Assembly: GCA_035384565.1 (NCBI GenBank)
Contig: DAOOIT010000020.1
Coordinates: forward strand, 1 to 64,000
DNA from: Planctomycetota bacterium
GTDB taxonomy: Bacteria; Planctomycetota; PUPC01; DSUN01
Direction: 5' to 3'
Length of the DNA stretch: 64,000 bases
In this document: one piece after another, positions 40,905-50,297 of the stretch
How the letters are laid out: the number at the start of each line of letters is the position of its first letter
How positions within the stretch are numbered: the stretch's first letter is position 1
The notes under the pieces: generated by a model
Told to the model about the DNA's origin: nothing
What the model saw: the letters and a program-made list of their open reading frames with translations, nothing else
Databases searched by the model: none
Program-made: the position numbers and the translations under genes

Positions 40905-41561
40905 CTATGGCTGGCGGGCGGGGCCGGCGGTCGCGCGCTCGTCCCGCGCCAGCAGCATCTCCTTCACCTTCATCAGGCGCGAGATGTCGCTGCGGGTGTA
41001 CTCTTCGAGCCGTGCCTCGATGGTGCGGCGGGTGGACCGGAGATCGGGGATGACGGAGTACTCGAGCGCATTGGTGCGCCGGCGGGTCCGCTCGAGTTCG
41101 TCGGCAAGCCGCCGGATGGTATCCTCGGCCTGGGCCAGCTCGACCACGCGCGGCATCAGCTCGCGCAGACGGCGCACCGCCGCATCGAGATAAGGCGAGG
41201 TCTCGGCCAGGCTGTAGGGGCGGCTCTCGTCGGCGAGGGTGAACTCCAGGGCGGGGACCACAACCCCCATGATGCGCTCCTGGCGCGCCCGGAACACGGC
41301 GCCGGCGTAGGCGAGTGCGGCGGCCGTCTCGGTGGCGGGCGGCGACGTGGCTGCGCCGGCCTTCACGAACAGCTCGATCACCTCGGGGAACCGGGCATCG
41401 AGGTCCAGCCGCAACCGCTTCAGGGCCTCGAGGCGCTCGGTGACCTCCTTGATGATCCCCTCGAGCTTGTCCTTGAGCAGCTTGTGCCCGCGCAGGGCCA
41501 TGCCGAGGCGCTTGCGGACGCGCAGCAGTTCCATCCGGGTTGGGGCGACTTTGCGCTTCAC
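40905..41561 (-). CDS. ntpD: V-type ATPase subunit D
   Basis: A 218-residue central-stalk subunit of the V/A-type ATPase, forming the rotor shaft inside the A3B3 head. It starts MKRKVAPTRMELLRVRKRLG and consists of two long coiled-coil helices at the ends, as in the family, with RRRTNALEYSVIPDLRSTRR near residues 160-180. It lies two bases after the B subunit and closes the operon. The last 15 residues are disordered. Confidence 0.92.
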   Translation of the reverse strand: MKRKVAPTRMELLRVRKRLGMALRGHKLLKDKLEGIIKEVTERLEALKRLRLDLDARFPEVIELFVKAGAATSPPATETAAALAYAGAVFRARQERIMGVVVPALEFTLADESRPYSLAETSPYLDAAVRRLRELMPRVVELAQAEDTIRRLADELERTRRRTNALEYSVIPDLRSTRRTIEARLEEYTRSDISRLMKVKEMLLARDERATAGPARQP

Positions 41562-41563
41562 GG

Positions 41564-43024
41564 CTAGCCTTTCTTCCCTGCCCCCGCGGTCCGGGCCGCC
41601 ACCTCCTCGGCCTCGCCGCCAACAGGTGCCCGCGCCGCCGCAGCGGCTTCCTCCGAGGGCTTGTAGTACTTGTCCAGGATCGCGGGCTTGCAGCGTTTGA
41701 GCTCGGCACGCGGCAGCATGCCCATCAGGCGCCAGCCGATGTCCAGCGTCTGCTGGATCGAGCGGTTCTCGTAGACCCCCTGGCCCACGAACTCACGCTC
41801 GAAACGGTCGGCGAACTTCACGAAGAGCAGGTCGGTGGGCGTCAGCGCGCTCTCGCCCAGCACGACGGCCAGTTCGCGGGCGTTCTTGCCGCGGGCATAG
41901 GCCGCATAGAGCTGGTTGAGCACGTTGGCATGGTCCTCGCGCGTCTTGCCCTCGCCGATGCCTTTGTCCTTCAGGCGCGAGAGCGACGGGAGCACATCAA
42001 TGGGCGGGTAGACGCCCTGGATGTGCAGCGTGCGGCTGAGGAAGATCTGCCCCTCGGTGATGTAGCCGGTGAGGTCGGGGATCGGGTGGGTCTTGTCGTC
42101 GTCGGGCATGGTGAGGATGGGGATCTGGGTGATGGAGCCCTTGCGGCCGCGCATGCGCCCGGCTCGCTCGTAGAGGGTCGAGAGGTCCGTGTAGAGGTAG
42201 CCGGGATAGCCGCGACGCCCGGGCACCTCCTTGCGTGCGGCGGAGACCTCGCGGAGCGCGTCGCAGTAGTTGGTCATGTCCGTGAGGATCACGAGCACGT
42301 GCAGGCCGAGGTCGAAGGCGAGATACTCGGCGGCGGTGAGGGCCACTCGCGGGGTGGCGATGCGCTCGATGATCGGGTCGTCCGCGAGGTTGATGAACAC
42401 GCAGGCGCGCGCGAGGGCGCCGGTGCGGCGGAAGTCCTCGAGGAAGTAGTTGGCTTCCTCGAAGGTGATTCCCATGGCGGCGAAGACGACGGCAAAGCCC
42501 TCGCCCGACTTGAGGGTGCGCGCCTGGCGGGCGATCTGGGCGCCGACCATGGCGTGCGGCAGCCCGGAGCCGCTGAAGACGGGCAGCTTCTGGCCGCGGA
42601 CGAGCGTGTTCAGCCCGTCAATGGCCGAGATGCCGGTCTGGATGAACTCGTTGGGATAGTCGCGCGCGCAGGGGTTGATGGGGCTGCCGTTGATGTCGAG
42701 CCGCTTCACGGGCAGCACGGGCGGCCCGCCGTCAATGGGGCGGCCCGAGCCGTCGAAGGCGCGCCCGAGGATGTCGGGCGCCACGGGCAGCTCGAGGCCG
42801 CGGGCGAGGAACCGCACCTTGACGTTGTCGGGCGCGATGTCGCGGCTGCCTTCGAAGATTTGCAGGATGGCGCGGTCCTCGTTGGCCTCGAGCACCTGGC
42901 CCCGGCGCTTCTCGCCGCCCGGCAGATGCACTTCGGCGAGCTGGCCATAGCTCACCCCCTCGACGCGCTGCACGAGCATCAGGGGGCCGACGAGGTCGCG
43001 GGCTTGCTTGTACAGGGTGATCAT
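41564..43024 (-). CDS. ntpB: V-type ATPase subunit B (regulatory, non-catalytic)
   Basis: A 486-residue non-catalytic subunit of the A3B3 head. It lacks a canonical P-loop, having FSGSGLPHAMVGAQIARQ in its place, and contains the beta-barrel N-terminus and GRAFDGSGRPIDGG. The C-terminus carries an extra Ala-rich tail. It lies 40 bases after subunit A and two before D. Confidence 0.93.
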   Translation of the reverse strand: MITLYKQARDLVGPLMLVQRVEGVSYGQLAEVHLPGGEKRRGQVLEANEDRAILQIFEGSRDIAPDNVKVRFLARGLELPVAPDILGRAFDGSGRPIDGGPPVLPVKRLDINGSPINPCARDYPNEFIQTGISAIDGLNTLVRGQKLPVFSGSGLPHAMVGAQIARQARTLKSGEGFAVVFAAMGITFEEANYFLEDFRRTGALARACVFINLADDPIIERIATPRVALTAAEYLAFDLGLHVLVILTDMTNYCDALREVSAARKEVPGRRGYPGYLYTDLSTLYERAGRMRGRKGSITQIPILTMPDDDKTHPIPDLTGYITEGQIFLSRTLHIQGVYPPIDVLPSLSRLKDKGIGEGKTREDHANVLNQLYAAYARGKNARELAVVLGESALTPTDLLFVKFADRFEREFVGQGVYENRSIQQTLDIGWRLMGMLPRAELKRCKPAILDKYYKPSEEAAAAARAPVGGEAEEVAARTAGAGKKG

Positions 43025-43064
43025 CGGTCGTCCTCGAGTGGAATGCGCAAACGAACTGGCGTCC

Positions 43065-44834
43065 TCACGCCTCCTTGGGAGCCGCGGCGGCCAGGCCGGC
43101 GATCTGTTGTTCGAGCTTCCCGCGAAGCGCGTCGAGCTGGTCCACGTCGCCCTCGTCCACGCGCTTCATCTGGGCAATATCCTCCAGCGCGCCGAGGCGC
43201 GTGATCGCCTCGACGTCGGCGCCGCCCTCCAGCGCCTTCGCGGCCAGATCGTAGAAGTCCACGATGTTCCGCAGCATCAGGAATTGCTTGCGCGCCGACG
43301 TGTAGGTGTCCACCGCGTCGAAGGCGTTCTGGTGCAGGAAGTCCTCCCGCACCATCTTGGCGCCCAGCAGGATAAGGCGGTCGGAGGCCGAGAGCGAGTC
43401 GACGCCCACCAGGCGGACCAGCTCCTCGAGCTCCGCCTCGCGGTTGAGGAGCCACATGGCGCGACGCCGCACGTCGGCCCACTGCCTGTCCACGTGCTCG
43501 CCGGCGAACTTCGACGCGACGTCCTCGTAGAGCGAGTAGCTGGTGAGCCAGTTGATGGCCGGGAAGTGCCGCTGGGCCGCCAGCGCGTCGTCGAGGCCCC
43601 AGAAGACCTTCACCACGCGGAGCGTCGCCTGGACGACTGGCTCCGAGAGGTCGCCGCCGGGCGGGCTCACGGCGCCGATGAGGCTCACCGTGCCGGCCCG
43701 CCCATCGGCCCCGAGGCAGATGACGTTGCCGGCGCGCTCGTAGAAGCCTGCAATGCGGCTGGCCAGGTAGGCCGGGAAGCCCTCCTCGCCCGGCATCTCC
43801 TCGAGCCGGCCGGAGATCTCGCGCATCGCCTCGGCCCAGCGGCTCGTCGAGTCGGCCATCGTGGCCACGCTGTAGCCCATGTCGCGGAAGTACTCGGCAA
43901 TGGTGATGCCGCAGAACACGCTCGCCTCGCGGGCGGCCACGGGCATATTCGAGGTGTTGGCGATCAGCACCGTGCGCTCGATCAGCGGGCGCCCCGACTG
44001 CGGGTCCTCGAGCTCGGGGAACTCGAGCAGCACGTCGGTCATCTCGTTGCCGCGCTCGCCGCAGCCGACGTAGACCACGATCTGAGCGTCGGCCCACTTC
44101 GCGAGCTGATGCTGCACCACGGTCTTGCCGCTGCCGAAGGGGCCGGGCACGCACGCGGTGCCGCCCTTGGCCACGGGGAACAGCATGTCGATCACGCGCT
44201 GGCCGGTGACCAGCAGCTCGGTGGGCGGCACGCGCCGTGCCACCGGGCGCGGCTGCCGCACGGGCCACTTCTGCATCATCGGCAGCTCGTGGCGGCCGCC
44301 CTCCCCCTCCAGCACATAGACCGGCTCGGTGACGGTGGCCTGGGTTTCGCGGATGGACACCACGCGGCCGCCGAGGCCGGGCGGCACCAGGATCTTGTGG
44401 CTCACGAGCGGCGTTTCCTGCACCGTGCCCACGACGTCGCCGGGGCCCACCTGGGCGCCCTCCTTCACGGCGGGCACGAAGTGCCACTTCTTCGAGCGGT
44501 CGAGGCCGGGCAGTTCGGCCCCGCGCACGATGAAGTCGCCGAACTTGCCGCGGATGGCCTCGAGCGGGCGCTGGATGCCGTCGTAGATGGCGGTCATGAG
44601 GCCCGGCCCTAGCTCGACGCTCAGGGGCGCGCCCGTGGGGTAGACGGGGTCGCCGGGGCCGATCCCTTCGGTGCTCTCGTAGACCTGGATGGAGTACTCG
44701 CCGGCGCGGATCTCGATGATCTCGCCGAAGAGCTTCTCCTTGCCGACCCGGGCGATCTCGTACATGCCCGACTGGTCGAGGCCCGTGGCGACGACCAGGG
44801 GGCCGGCAACCTTCTTGACCACGCCTTCTTTCAT
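43065..44834 (-). CDS. ntpA: V-type ATPase catalytic subunit A
   Basis: A 589-residue catalytic subunit that hydrolyses or makes ATP in the head. The P-loop is GPFGSGKT (231-238), followed by VVYVGCGERGNEMTDVL with the catalytic glutamate. The non-homologous region typical of A subunits (SHKILVPPGLGGRVVSI) is present, so it is not an F-type beta subunit. It lies 22 bases after subunit F. Confidence 0.95.
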   Translation of the reverse strand: MKEGVVKKVAGPLVVATGLDQSGMYEIARVGKEKLFGEIIEIRAGEYSIQVYESTEGIGPGDPVYPTGAPLSVELGPGLMTAIYDGIQRPLEAIRGKFGDFIVRGAELPGLDRSKKWHFVPAVKEGAQVGPGDVVGTVQETPLVSHKILVPPGLGGRVVSIRETQATVTEPVYVLEGEGGRHELPMMQKWPVRQPRPVARRVPPTELLVTGQRVIDMLFPVAKGGTACVPGPFGSGKTVVQHQLAKWADAQIVVYVGCGERGNEMTDVLLEFPELEDPQSGRPLIERTVLIANTSNMPVAAREASVFCGITIAEYFRDMGYSVATMADSTSRWAEAMREISGRLEEMPGEEGFPAYLASRIAGFYERAGNVICLGADGRAGTVSLIGAVSPPGGDLSEPVVQATLRVVKVFWGLDDALAAQRHFPAINWLTSYSLYEDVASKFAGEHVDRQWADVRRRAMWLLNREAELEELVRLVGVDSLSASDRLILLGAKMVREDFLHQNAFDAVDTYTSARKQFLMLRNIVDFYDLAAKALEGGADVEAITRLGALEDIAQMKRVDEGDVDQLDALRGKLEQQIAGLAAAAPKEA

Positions 44835-44856
44835 GGATGCCTCTTCCCGTAGTGGC

Positions 44857-45171
44857 CTAGTATTCGCCCAGAATGTTCGCCCCCGCGGCCACCTCGATGA
44901 GGGCGCGGAGGTCGTCGAGAACCGGATGGCCCTCGGCCCGCTCGGCGGGCAGCACGATCACGGCCGCGCCACGCCGGCGCAACAGCCCGATCGCCTCCTG
45001 GCACGCCACGAAGTGCTGGTCGAGCAGCACCAGCCCCGGCGCGCCGCTCGCGGCCAGGCGGCGGGCCGCCTCGGCCACGTCGGCCGGCGTCGCGCAGGCG
45101 ACCGGCTCGGCGCCGATGGCCGCGAACACGCCCACGAAGTGTCTGCGCCCCAGGGCGGCAAGCTTAGCCAT
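44857..45171 (-). CDS. ntpG: V-type ATPase subunit F (NtpG)
   Basis: A 104-residue central-stalk subunit that joins subunit D. It has the Rossmann-like FVGVFAAIGAEPVACATP and GLVLLDQHFVAC strands of the family and ends with a helical tail. Its start overlaps the C-subunit stop by eight bases. Confidence 0.85.
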   Translation of the reverse strand: MAKLAALGRRHFVGVFAAIGAEPVACATPADVAEAARRLAASGAPGLVLLDQHFVACQEAIGLLRRRGAAVIVLPAERAEGHPVLDDLRALIEVAAGANILGEY

Positions 45172-46174
45172 AGGTCTGCCTCAGGTCTCCGGCAATCGCC
45201 TCGCGGGGCAGGCCGGCGGCCCGCCCTGCGACGATGGCCTTCAGATTCAGCGCCTCGATTCGCAGCGCCCACAGGAAGGCGAAGACGGGCTCCGGTCCGA
45301 ACGCCTCGCCGCGTCCCGCGCGAATCTGCTCTGTCATCGCGTTGTCAATCAGGCGCTCGACCGCCACGGGCGGCAGGGGCTCATCCTCGGCGATGCCCTG
45401 CACGCCGGGCAGCCCCAGGCTCATCAGGGGCGCCCGCCAGTCGCGGCGGCCTTCGTCGCCCATCGCCGCCAGCGCCTGCCGGGCCTCGCCCAGGCCGTCG
45501 AATGCTTCCACGGCAAGAGCGCCGCCCCACTGGTTGAACCGGCACCGCAGCGCCGCGAGCGCCAGGCGGAAGGTGAGCCAGGCGTCCACCCACCCTGCGA
45601 TGGCCGCGCTGCCCGTGCCCAACGCGGCCCGCCGCACGCTGCGCGCCTCAAACACGTGCGTGATGCCATCCACGTGCTGCGGCGACCATTCGTCGCGCGG
45701 CGCGGCGTCGCGCAAGGCGGCGCCCGCCGCGGCGAAGAGGTCGTAGGGCGCCTCGGCCTCCTGGCCGGCCCAGCACTGCTCCCAGACGCTCCGAGGAACA
45801 CTCGCCCCCGGCGCCGCGGCCCCCTCCAGGCCCAGGGCCTTCTCGCGCAGGAAGCCTCGATAGGCCTGCCACTCGAGAGGCAGTAGGAAGACGTCTGCCA
45901 TGCTGGGCATGGGGCTGGCCTCGCCCAGCCGGCGCGTCGTAGCCGCGTAGGAGACCTGCATCGCCTCGGCCAGCTCGAACGGCTCGGCAGTCTCCGGAAG
46001 GTCGGCGAACAGAAGCGTCTGGCGCACGCGGCTGCACAGGTCGCGAAGCTCGTCGGCGCCGAGCAGCTCTGCCGTGGCCCGTTGGGTGAGCAGGCGCGTG
46101 TCCAGCGCACTCACGAGGCCGCTGACATAGGTCCAGGACATGCGGTTGAGGCGGGGGGACGCCACGGCAGGCAC
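45164..46174 (-). CDS. ntpC: V-type ATPase subunit C (d)
   Basis: A 336-residue subunit that connects the central stalk to the proteolipid ring. GTG 46174 is chosen because AGGAG lies eight bases upstream; an internal ATG at 46141 has no ribosome site. It is all-helical, begins with YVSGLVSALDTRLL and contains WALRIEALNLKAIVAGRAAG near the end, both typical of V/A-ATPase C subunits. Three bases separate it from subunit E. Confidence 0.85.
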   Translation of the reverse strand: MPAVASPRLNRMSWTYVSGLVSALDTRLLTQRATAELLGADELRDLCSRVRQTLLFADLPETAEPFELAEAMQVSYAATTRRLGEASPMPSMADVFLLPLEWQAYRGFLREKALGLEGAAAPGASVPRSVWEQCWAGQEAEAPYDLFAAAGAALRDAAPRDEWSPQHVDGITHVFEARSVRRAALGTGSAAIAGWVDAWLTFRLALAALRCRFNQWGGALAVEAFDGLGEARQALAAMGDEGRRDWRAPLMSLGLPGVQGIAEDEPLPPVAVERLIDNAMTEQIRAGRGEAFGPEPVFAFLWALRIEALNLKAIVAGRAAGLPREAIAGDLRQTYG

Positions 46175-46177
46175 GAG

Positions 46178-46792
46178 CTAGGCTCCTGACTCCTCGGCGG
46201 CCGCGCCGAGGGAGGGGACATCGCCGAACAGGCGCTCGGCGAGCGAGACGGCGAGTTCGTCGCGCAGGTCCTCCAGAGCGGCGTCAAGCGTGAGATCCAG
46301 GTCCACGCCATCGCCGACGAGGTACACCCCGCCGCGCATCAGGCCTGGCTGGGGCGCCACGGTGAGGCCCCTGCTGCCCGCCCCCCGCACGACGGCCTCG
46401 ACGGCCGCGCGGTCGCGCTCGGCGCAGTAGAGCGTGCCCGACAGCCCCTCGGCGCACGCTCGCCGCACCTGGGCGGCGAGCCAGCGGGCATAGTCGAAGC
46501 CCTGGCCCGCCAGAGCGCGGTCGGCCACAGCCCGGAAGAGGTCGTGGAAGATCTCGTTCTTGCCCTCGAGCAGCTTGAGCGAGAACTCGGCCTTGCGTGC
46601 ATTGACCTGGCGCTCGGCGCTCGCCTCGGCCTCGGCCTGGGCGATGGCGCTGCGCCGGCGCTGCTCGTCGCGGAGCGCGGCGCTGCGGCGCTCGAACTCG
46701 GCCCTGGCCTCGGCCTCGGCCTGGGCGACCAGTTGGGCGGCCTCCTTGTCGGCGGAGGCCATCACCTTCTTCTCAACGTCGGCGAGCGGCAC
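46178..46792 (-). CDS. ntpE: V-type ATPase subunit E
   Basis: A 204-residue peripheral-stalk subunit. GTG 46792 has AGGAGG six bases upstream. A long Ala/Glu/Arg-rich coiled coil (about 10-75) leads to a globular end with MRGGVYLVGDGVDLDLTLD, the family C-terminal motif. It pairs with the small coiled-coil subunit encoded first in the operon. Confidence 0.85.
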   Translation of the reverse strand: MPLADVEKKVMASADKEAAQLVAQAEAEARAEFERRSAALRDEQRRRSAIAQAEAEASAERQVNARKAEFSLKLLEGKNEIFHDLFRAVADRALAGQGFDYARWLAAQVRRACAEGLSGTLYCAERDRAAVEAVVRGAGSRGLTVAPQPGLMRGGVYLVGDGVDLDLTLDAALEDLRDELAVSLAERLFGDVPSLGAAAEESGA

Positions 46793-46802
46793 GGGCAGCC
46801 TC

Positions 46803-47312
46803 CTAGGCGACCTTCATCGCGGTGACCCACATGATGAAGAGAATCGAGGCGAGGAGCGCCACGACGGCATAGGTTTCGACCAGGGCGGGGATGAGGATCG
46901 AGCGCCCGCTCTCCTCGGGCCGGCGTGCGGTGAGGTTGATGGCGGCCGCCGAGGCCTCGCCCTGGTAGATGGCGCTGCGGTACTGCACGATGCCGGCGCA
47001 GATGCCCACCGCCATGAGGGCCAGGCCCATCAGCGGCGTCACCTTCAGCGCGCCGCCGAGAATGCCCGTCTGCGCGGCCATGAAGATGGCGATGATGAAG
47101 CCGTAGAAGCCCTGCGTGCCCGGGAGCGCCATGAGGACCAGCAGCTTGCCGAACAGCTCGGGCTTCTCCGACAGCACGCCGGCTGCCTGGCCGCCGGCGA
47201 TGCGGATGCCTCGGGCCGAGCCCACGCCGCCGAACATCACCGCCATCATCGCGCCGATGACGGCCCAGCCCGCGCCCGTCTTCAAGAAGTACTGCGTCAC
47301 GAAGTCTTCCAT
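46803..47312 (-). CDS. ntpK: V-type ATPase proteolipid subunit K, with Na+-site pattern
   Basis: A 169-residue membrane-ring subunit formed by two fused hairpins (four helices). The first hairpin holds LPGTQGFYGF (63-72) and the second PALVETYAV, with the ion-binding Glu146. Residues equivalent to the Enterococcus hirae NtpK Na+ ligands are present by eye alignment: Leu63, Thr66, Gln67, Gln117 and Glu146. The first hairpin lacks a carboxylate. This predicts a Na+-coupled ring; proton coupling cannot be excluded. AGGAAGGATC precedes the ATG. Confidence 0.88.
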   Translation of the reverse strand: MEDFVTQYFLKTGAGWAVIGAMMAVMFGGVGSARGIRIAGGQAAGVLSEKPELFGKLLVLMALPGTQGFYGFIIAIFMAAQTGILGGALKVTPLMGLALMAVGICAGIVQYRSAIYQGEASAAAINLTARRPEESGRSILIPALVETYAVVALLASILFIMWVTAMKVA

Positions 47313-47345
47313 GCCGATCCTTCCTACAAGGGTTGACCCGAGCGG

Positions 47346-49337
47346 CTAGCCGGTGATCCGGATCCGGCTGCCCGTGGCGCCCAGGGGAGCGAACCGCTGG
47401 GCGCCCGGCTCGTAGAAGCGACCAAAGAACTCCACGAAGATCAGGCGGGCGGCGTGGATGAACGCCCCCAGGCCGCTGATCAGCAGATTGAACAGATGGC
47501 CCCCGGCCATGACCACGAGGAATAGCACCGTGCCGAGCACAGCGATGTCCAGCTTCACCAGCTCGGCGATGATGTTCACGGCCATGCCCACGATGGTCGT
47601 GGTCAGCCCCAGCGCCAGCAGGCGGCTGTACGACAGGGTGTCGCCGATAAACGACACGCAGCCGTACGACCCCACGATGCCGTACAGGCTCAGGAGGCCC
47701 ACCACCACCTTGCCCACGACCGACTTCTCGTTCCGCCCCTGCGTGAGCACCAGCCCCGCCGCCCCTGCGGCCGCCAGCCAGCCGCCGATCGTGCCCGCGA
47801 GGGCCAGCTCGGGCGACACTTGGCCCACCAGGAGCAGCACGAGCCCCGGCAGAAGAAGGAACCACAACCCCGCGTCGAACACCGCGCCCCACTTGTCGCC
47901 CTGGAGCCAGAGGCCGCGGAACTTCATGGCGATGCCCCAGAACTGGTTCGCAATGCCCAACGCGAGGGCGATGCCGAGGGCGGCCACCGGCTTCTTCAGC
48001 GGGTCGGCCGGCCAGTTCGCGAAGACGCTCTGGCTGCCGAACACACGGGCCGGCAGGTCGGCCGCGGCCGTGGCCGTGGCCGCGCCGACCAGGAACGTGC
48101 TCACGGCGCCGTAGCACAGCAGGCCGAAGAAGTTACGCAACCCCGGGTACTCGCGGTATCGCGCCCGGAGGGCCAGGCACATGGCCAGCATCACCAGGCC
48201 GTAGATCGCGTCGCCGAGGCAGATGCCGAAGAACAACACGAAGCTCAGCATCAGGAAGGCCGAGGGGTCGAACGCGTGGTAGCTGGGCAGGCCGAACATC
48301 TCGACAAGGAACTGCGCGGGCCGGAAGAGCGCCTTGTTCGTGAGCGACACCGGCACGTTGTCGCCGGCCGCCGGGGGTTCGAGAACGAGCGAGATCTCGG
48401 GCATCTCGCGCGCCACGGCCGCCTTCAGCGCCTCGGCCTCTCTCGCGCGCACGTAGCCCACCATCACGGCGGCACGCCCGGTGGCGGCCATTTTGCTCAC
48501 GGCGCGCGCGGTCTCCAGCGCGTTCTCCTCGTGGCCAAGCACCAGCTCCACCTGAGTCCGCAGCGGGCCCAGGCTCGCCAGCTCGGCCTCCACTTCGCGG
48601 GCCGCTGCCTCGCTGCTCCTGAGTTCCTCCCGGATCGCCTGCACGTAGGCGCCGAGGGTCGTGCTGCGCTCGGGCCCGGGGACGGGCTCGAAGCCTAGCT
48701 CCCTGAGCCGCGACGCCGCCATGTCGGCCTGTTCGCGGAGCGCCACACTGGCGACCAGGGCGTTGCTGCCCGCTTCGCCCAGAGCCTCGAGGACCACGCC
48801 CTCCTGCGTCGAGCCGATGGCGTCGAGCCGTTCGGCCAGCTTCGTGGGGACGAGCCACAGCACGGCCGACGACCACCGCAGGCCGCCCTCCGCCGGCACG
48901 GCCACGTCCAGCCCGCCGAACCCTTCCAGAGTCTTGAGGCGCCCCTTGGCCCGCTCGGCGGCCGCCTGGGCGGCGGCACGCTGGGCCGCCAGCTCCTTCA
49001 GTCGCGGGTGCAAGCTCTCGACATCAATCGCCTGGAGCGCCGCTTCGAGTTTCTTGTGCGTCGTCTCGATCGGCGTGGGGATGAGGTTGGAGAGCAGGTC
49101 GCGGGGGGTCTTGTGGAACTGGGAGAGAATGTCGAGGCATTCGGCGAGTTTGCGGACGCGTGCCTCGATGGCCCGCGTATCCGCCGACAGCGAGCGCAGG
49201 GCCGCCTGGTGCTCGTCGTCGGTGCGCGGCACCTCGGCGACGTGAACCAGCCCGATCCTGGCGAGCTGCTCGGGCACTTTTTCGGCGCCCGCGGCGGGGC
49301 TGATGAGCCAGACCTTGAGGACGGGGTCAATTGCCAT
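47346..49337 (-). CDS. ntpI: V-type ATPase membrane subunit I (a)
   Basis: A 663-residue stator subunit. The N-terminal half is cytoplasmic with coiled coils, and the C-terminal half has about seven or eight membrane helices (for example SFVLFFGICLGDAIYGLVML, VLFLVVMAGGHLFNLLISGL). It forms the ion path against the K ring; the conserved arginine helix was not fixed by eye. Its start overlaps the preceding stalk gene by 11 bases. Standard length. Confidence 0.9.
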   Translation of the reverse strand: MAIDPVLKVWLISPAAGAEKVPEQLARIGLVHVAEVPRTDDEHQAALRSLSADTRAIEARVRKLAECLDILSQFHKTPRDLLSNLIPTPIETTHKKLEAALQAIDVESLHPRLKELAAQRAAAQAAAERAKGRLKTLEGFGGLDVAVPAEGGLRWSSAVLWLVPTKLAERLDAIGSTQEGVVLEALGEAGSNALVASVALREQADMAASRLRELGFEPVPGPERSTTLGAYVQAIREELRSSEAAAREVEAELASLGPLRTQVELVLGHEENALETARAVSKMAATGRAAVMVGYVRAREAEALKAAVAREMPEISLVLEPPAAGDNVPVSLTNKALFRPAQFLVEMFGLPSYHAFDPSAFLMLSFVLFFGICLGDAIYGLVMLAMCLALRARYREYPGLRNFFGLLCYGAVSTFLVGAATATAAADLPARVFGSQSVFANWPADPLKKPVAALGIALALGIANQFWGIAMKFRGLWLQGDKWGAVFDAGLWFLLLPGLVLLLVGQVSPELALAGTIGGWLAAAGAAGLVLTQGRNEKSVVGKVVVGLLSLYGIVGSYGCVSFIGDTLSYSRLLALGLTTTIVGMAVNIIAELVKLDIAVLGTVLFLVVMAGGHLFNLLISGLGAFIHAARLIFVEFFGRFYEPGAQRFAPLGATGSRIRITG

Positions 49338-49671
49338 CGGCCCGCTGCTCCAGGAGCCTCAGAAGCTCCTCCACCATCGGGGGCACCCGCTCGGTTCGCA
49401 CGCGGCCCAAGGCCGCCTGTGCCGCGGCAAGCTGGCGGTCGAGTGTCTCCAGTGCTGCGGCCATCTTCCCCTCTGCTTGCCTGCGATAGCTGGCCGCCTC
49501 GTCGCTGGCCTGTCGGTCGAGTTCACGCGCGAGCGCGTCCAGGTCGGCCTGCGCCTTCTGGCGAATCTCTCGGGCGCGGGCCTTCGCGTCGTCAACGGTC
49601 CTGGCCGCTTTGGCCTCGATTGCCACGATCCCGTCGAGCACGTTCTGTTTCATTCCAGAGGTCCCACTCAT
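49327..49671 (-). CDS. ntpF: V-type ATPase small peripheral-stalk subunit (NtpF/H)
   Basis: A 114-residue almost fully helical coiled-coil protein (AIEAKAARTVDDAKARAREI, then ALARELDRQASDEAASYRRQ), as expected for the small stalk subunit pairing with E. ATG 49671 is preferred, with AAAGG upstream; ATG 49653 is possible. First gene of the operon, whose order equals ntpFIKECGABD of Enterococcus. Confidence 0.78.
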   Translation of the reverse strand: MSGTSGMKQNVLDGIVAIEAKAARTVDDAKARAREIRQKAQADLDALARELDRQASDEAASYRRQAEGKMAAALETLDRQLAAAQAALGRVRTERVPPMVEELLRLLEQRADGN

Positions 49672-49755
49672 CGCCGAGGGCCTTTCGCCTGTAACTGCCA
49701 GCCGCAACTGTCCTGCCATGGCAAGGCGCCCATTCCTGGGCGCCCGGTAGCTAAT

Positions 49756-49783
49756 AGTATACGGAAATCGCGTTGCGGCGCAA
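49756..49783 (-). promoter_or_regulatory. Predicted promoter of the V-ATPase operon
   Basis: TTGCGC, 16-base spacer, TATACT on the minus strand; leader of about 78 bases to ATG 49671. The GH89-like gene has the same two hexamers at 52837-52865. Confidence 0.45.
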
Positions 49784-49914
49784 GCGCGATCGGTGAGGCG
49801 AGGCGGCCTGTGCCCGGGCGCCGGCACTCGCGTGCACGCGGCGAATTGTCGCGCTTTCGCGCGAAAGAGCAATCGTCCTGCACCCTCGCCAAGAATCCAC
49901 CACATGCCAGGAAC

Positions 49915-50120
49915 GGCCACGAAGCGCCCCGGAGCGCCTGAGCGCCATACTTGCTCAACTCAGAGGGGGAGGAAAATGAGCAAGTATGGGAGGAGAGGCC
50001 GTAGAGCCGCCCGGATCGCCAAAGCGCCATACTTGCTCAACCCAGTGGGACAGGCAAGTGAGCAACTATGGGCGGCGAGGCCGTAGAGCGGCTCGGAAGG
50101 CCGAAGCGCCATACTTGCTC
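49915..50120 (-). repeat. Tandem array of an 82-bp palindromic repeat
   Basis: CATACTTGCTCA recurs at 49945, 50027 and 50109, exactly 82 bases apart. The first unit has a perfect 12-bp palindrome (CATACTTGCTCA / TGAGCAAGTATG, loop 19 bases), the second an imperfect one, the third only the left arm. GGCCRYRGAGC.CCCGGA-like spacer segments are also shared, including a part copy at 49915-49941. Read on the minus strand, unit 1 matches the elements at 27735 and 62962. Confidence 0.85.
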
Positions 50121-50297
50121 ACCTGTCGGCGACGGCAGGGCCGAGCGGGTACGGCGACGCGGTGTCTGGTTTCCGAGACTCCGGCGACGAGTGGCGCTCG
50201 TGCCAGGGTCGCGGGCCATGCTCGTCGGGGGCGCTGCATGGCCGGGCGGGACGTTCGGGACCGGCTACACTTCGCAGAACCGGGCAGGCCCGCCCGG

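Noticed and set aside
41540..44612. Long plus-strand frames opposite V-ATPase subunits A and B
   Set aside because: Antisense to two of the most conserved proteins in the window; His/Arg/Gly-rich without motifs.
49915..50120. CRISPR-like array
   Set aside because: Units are 82 bases with similar rather than unique spacers, only two to three copies, and no cas genes are near.
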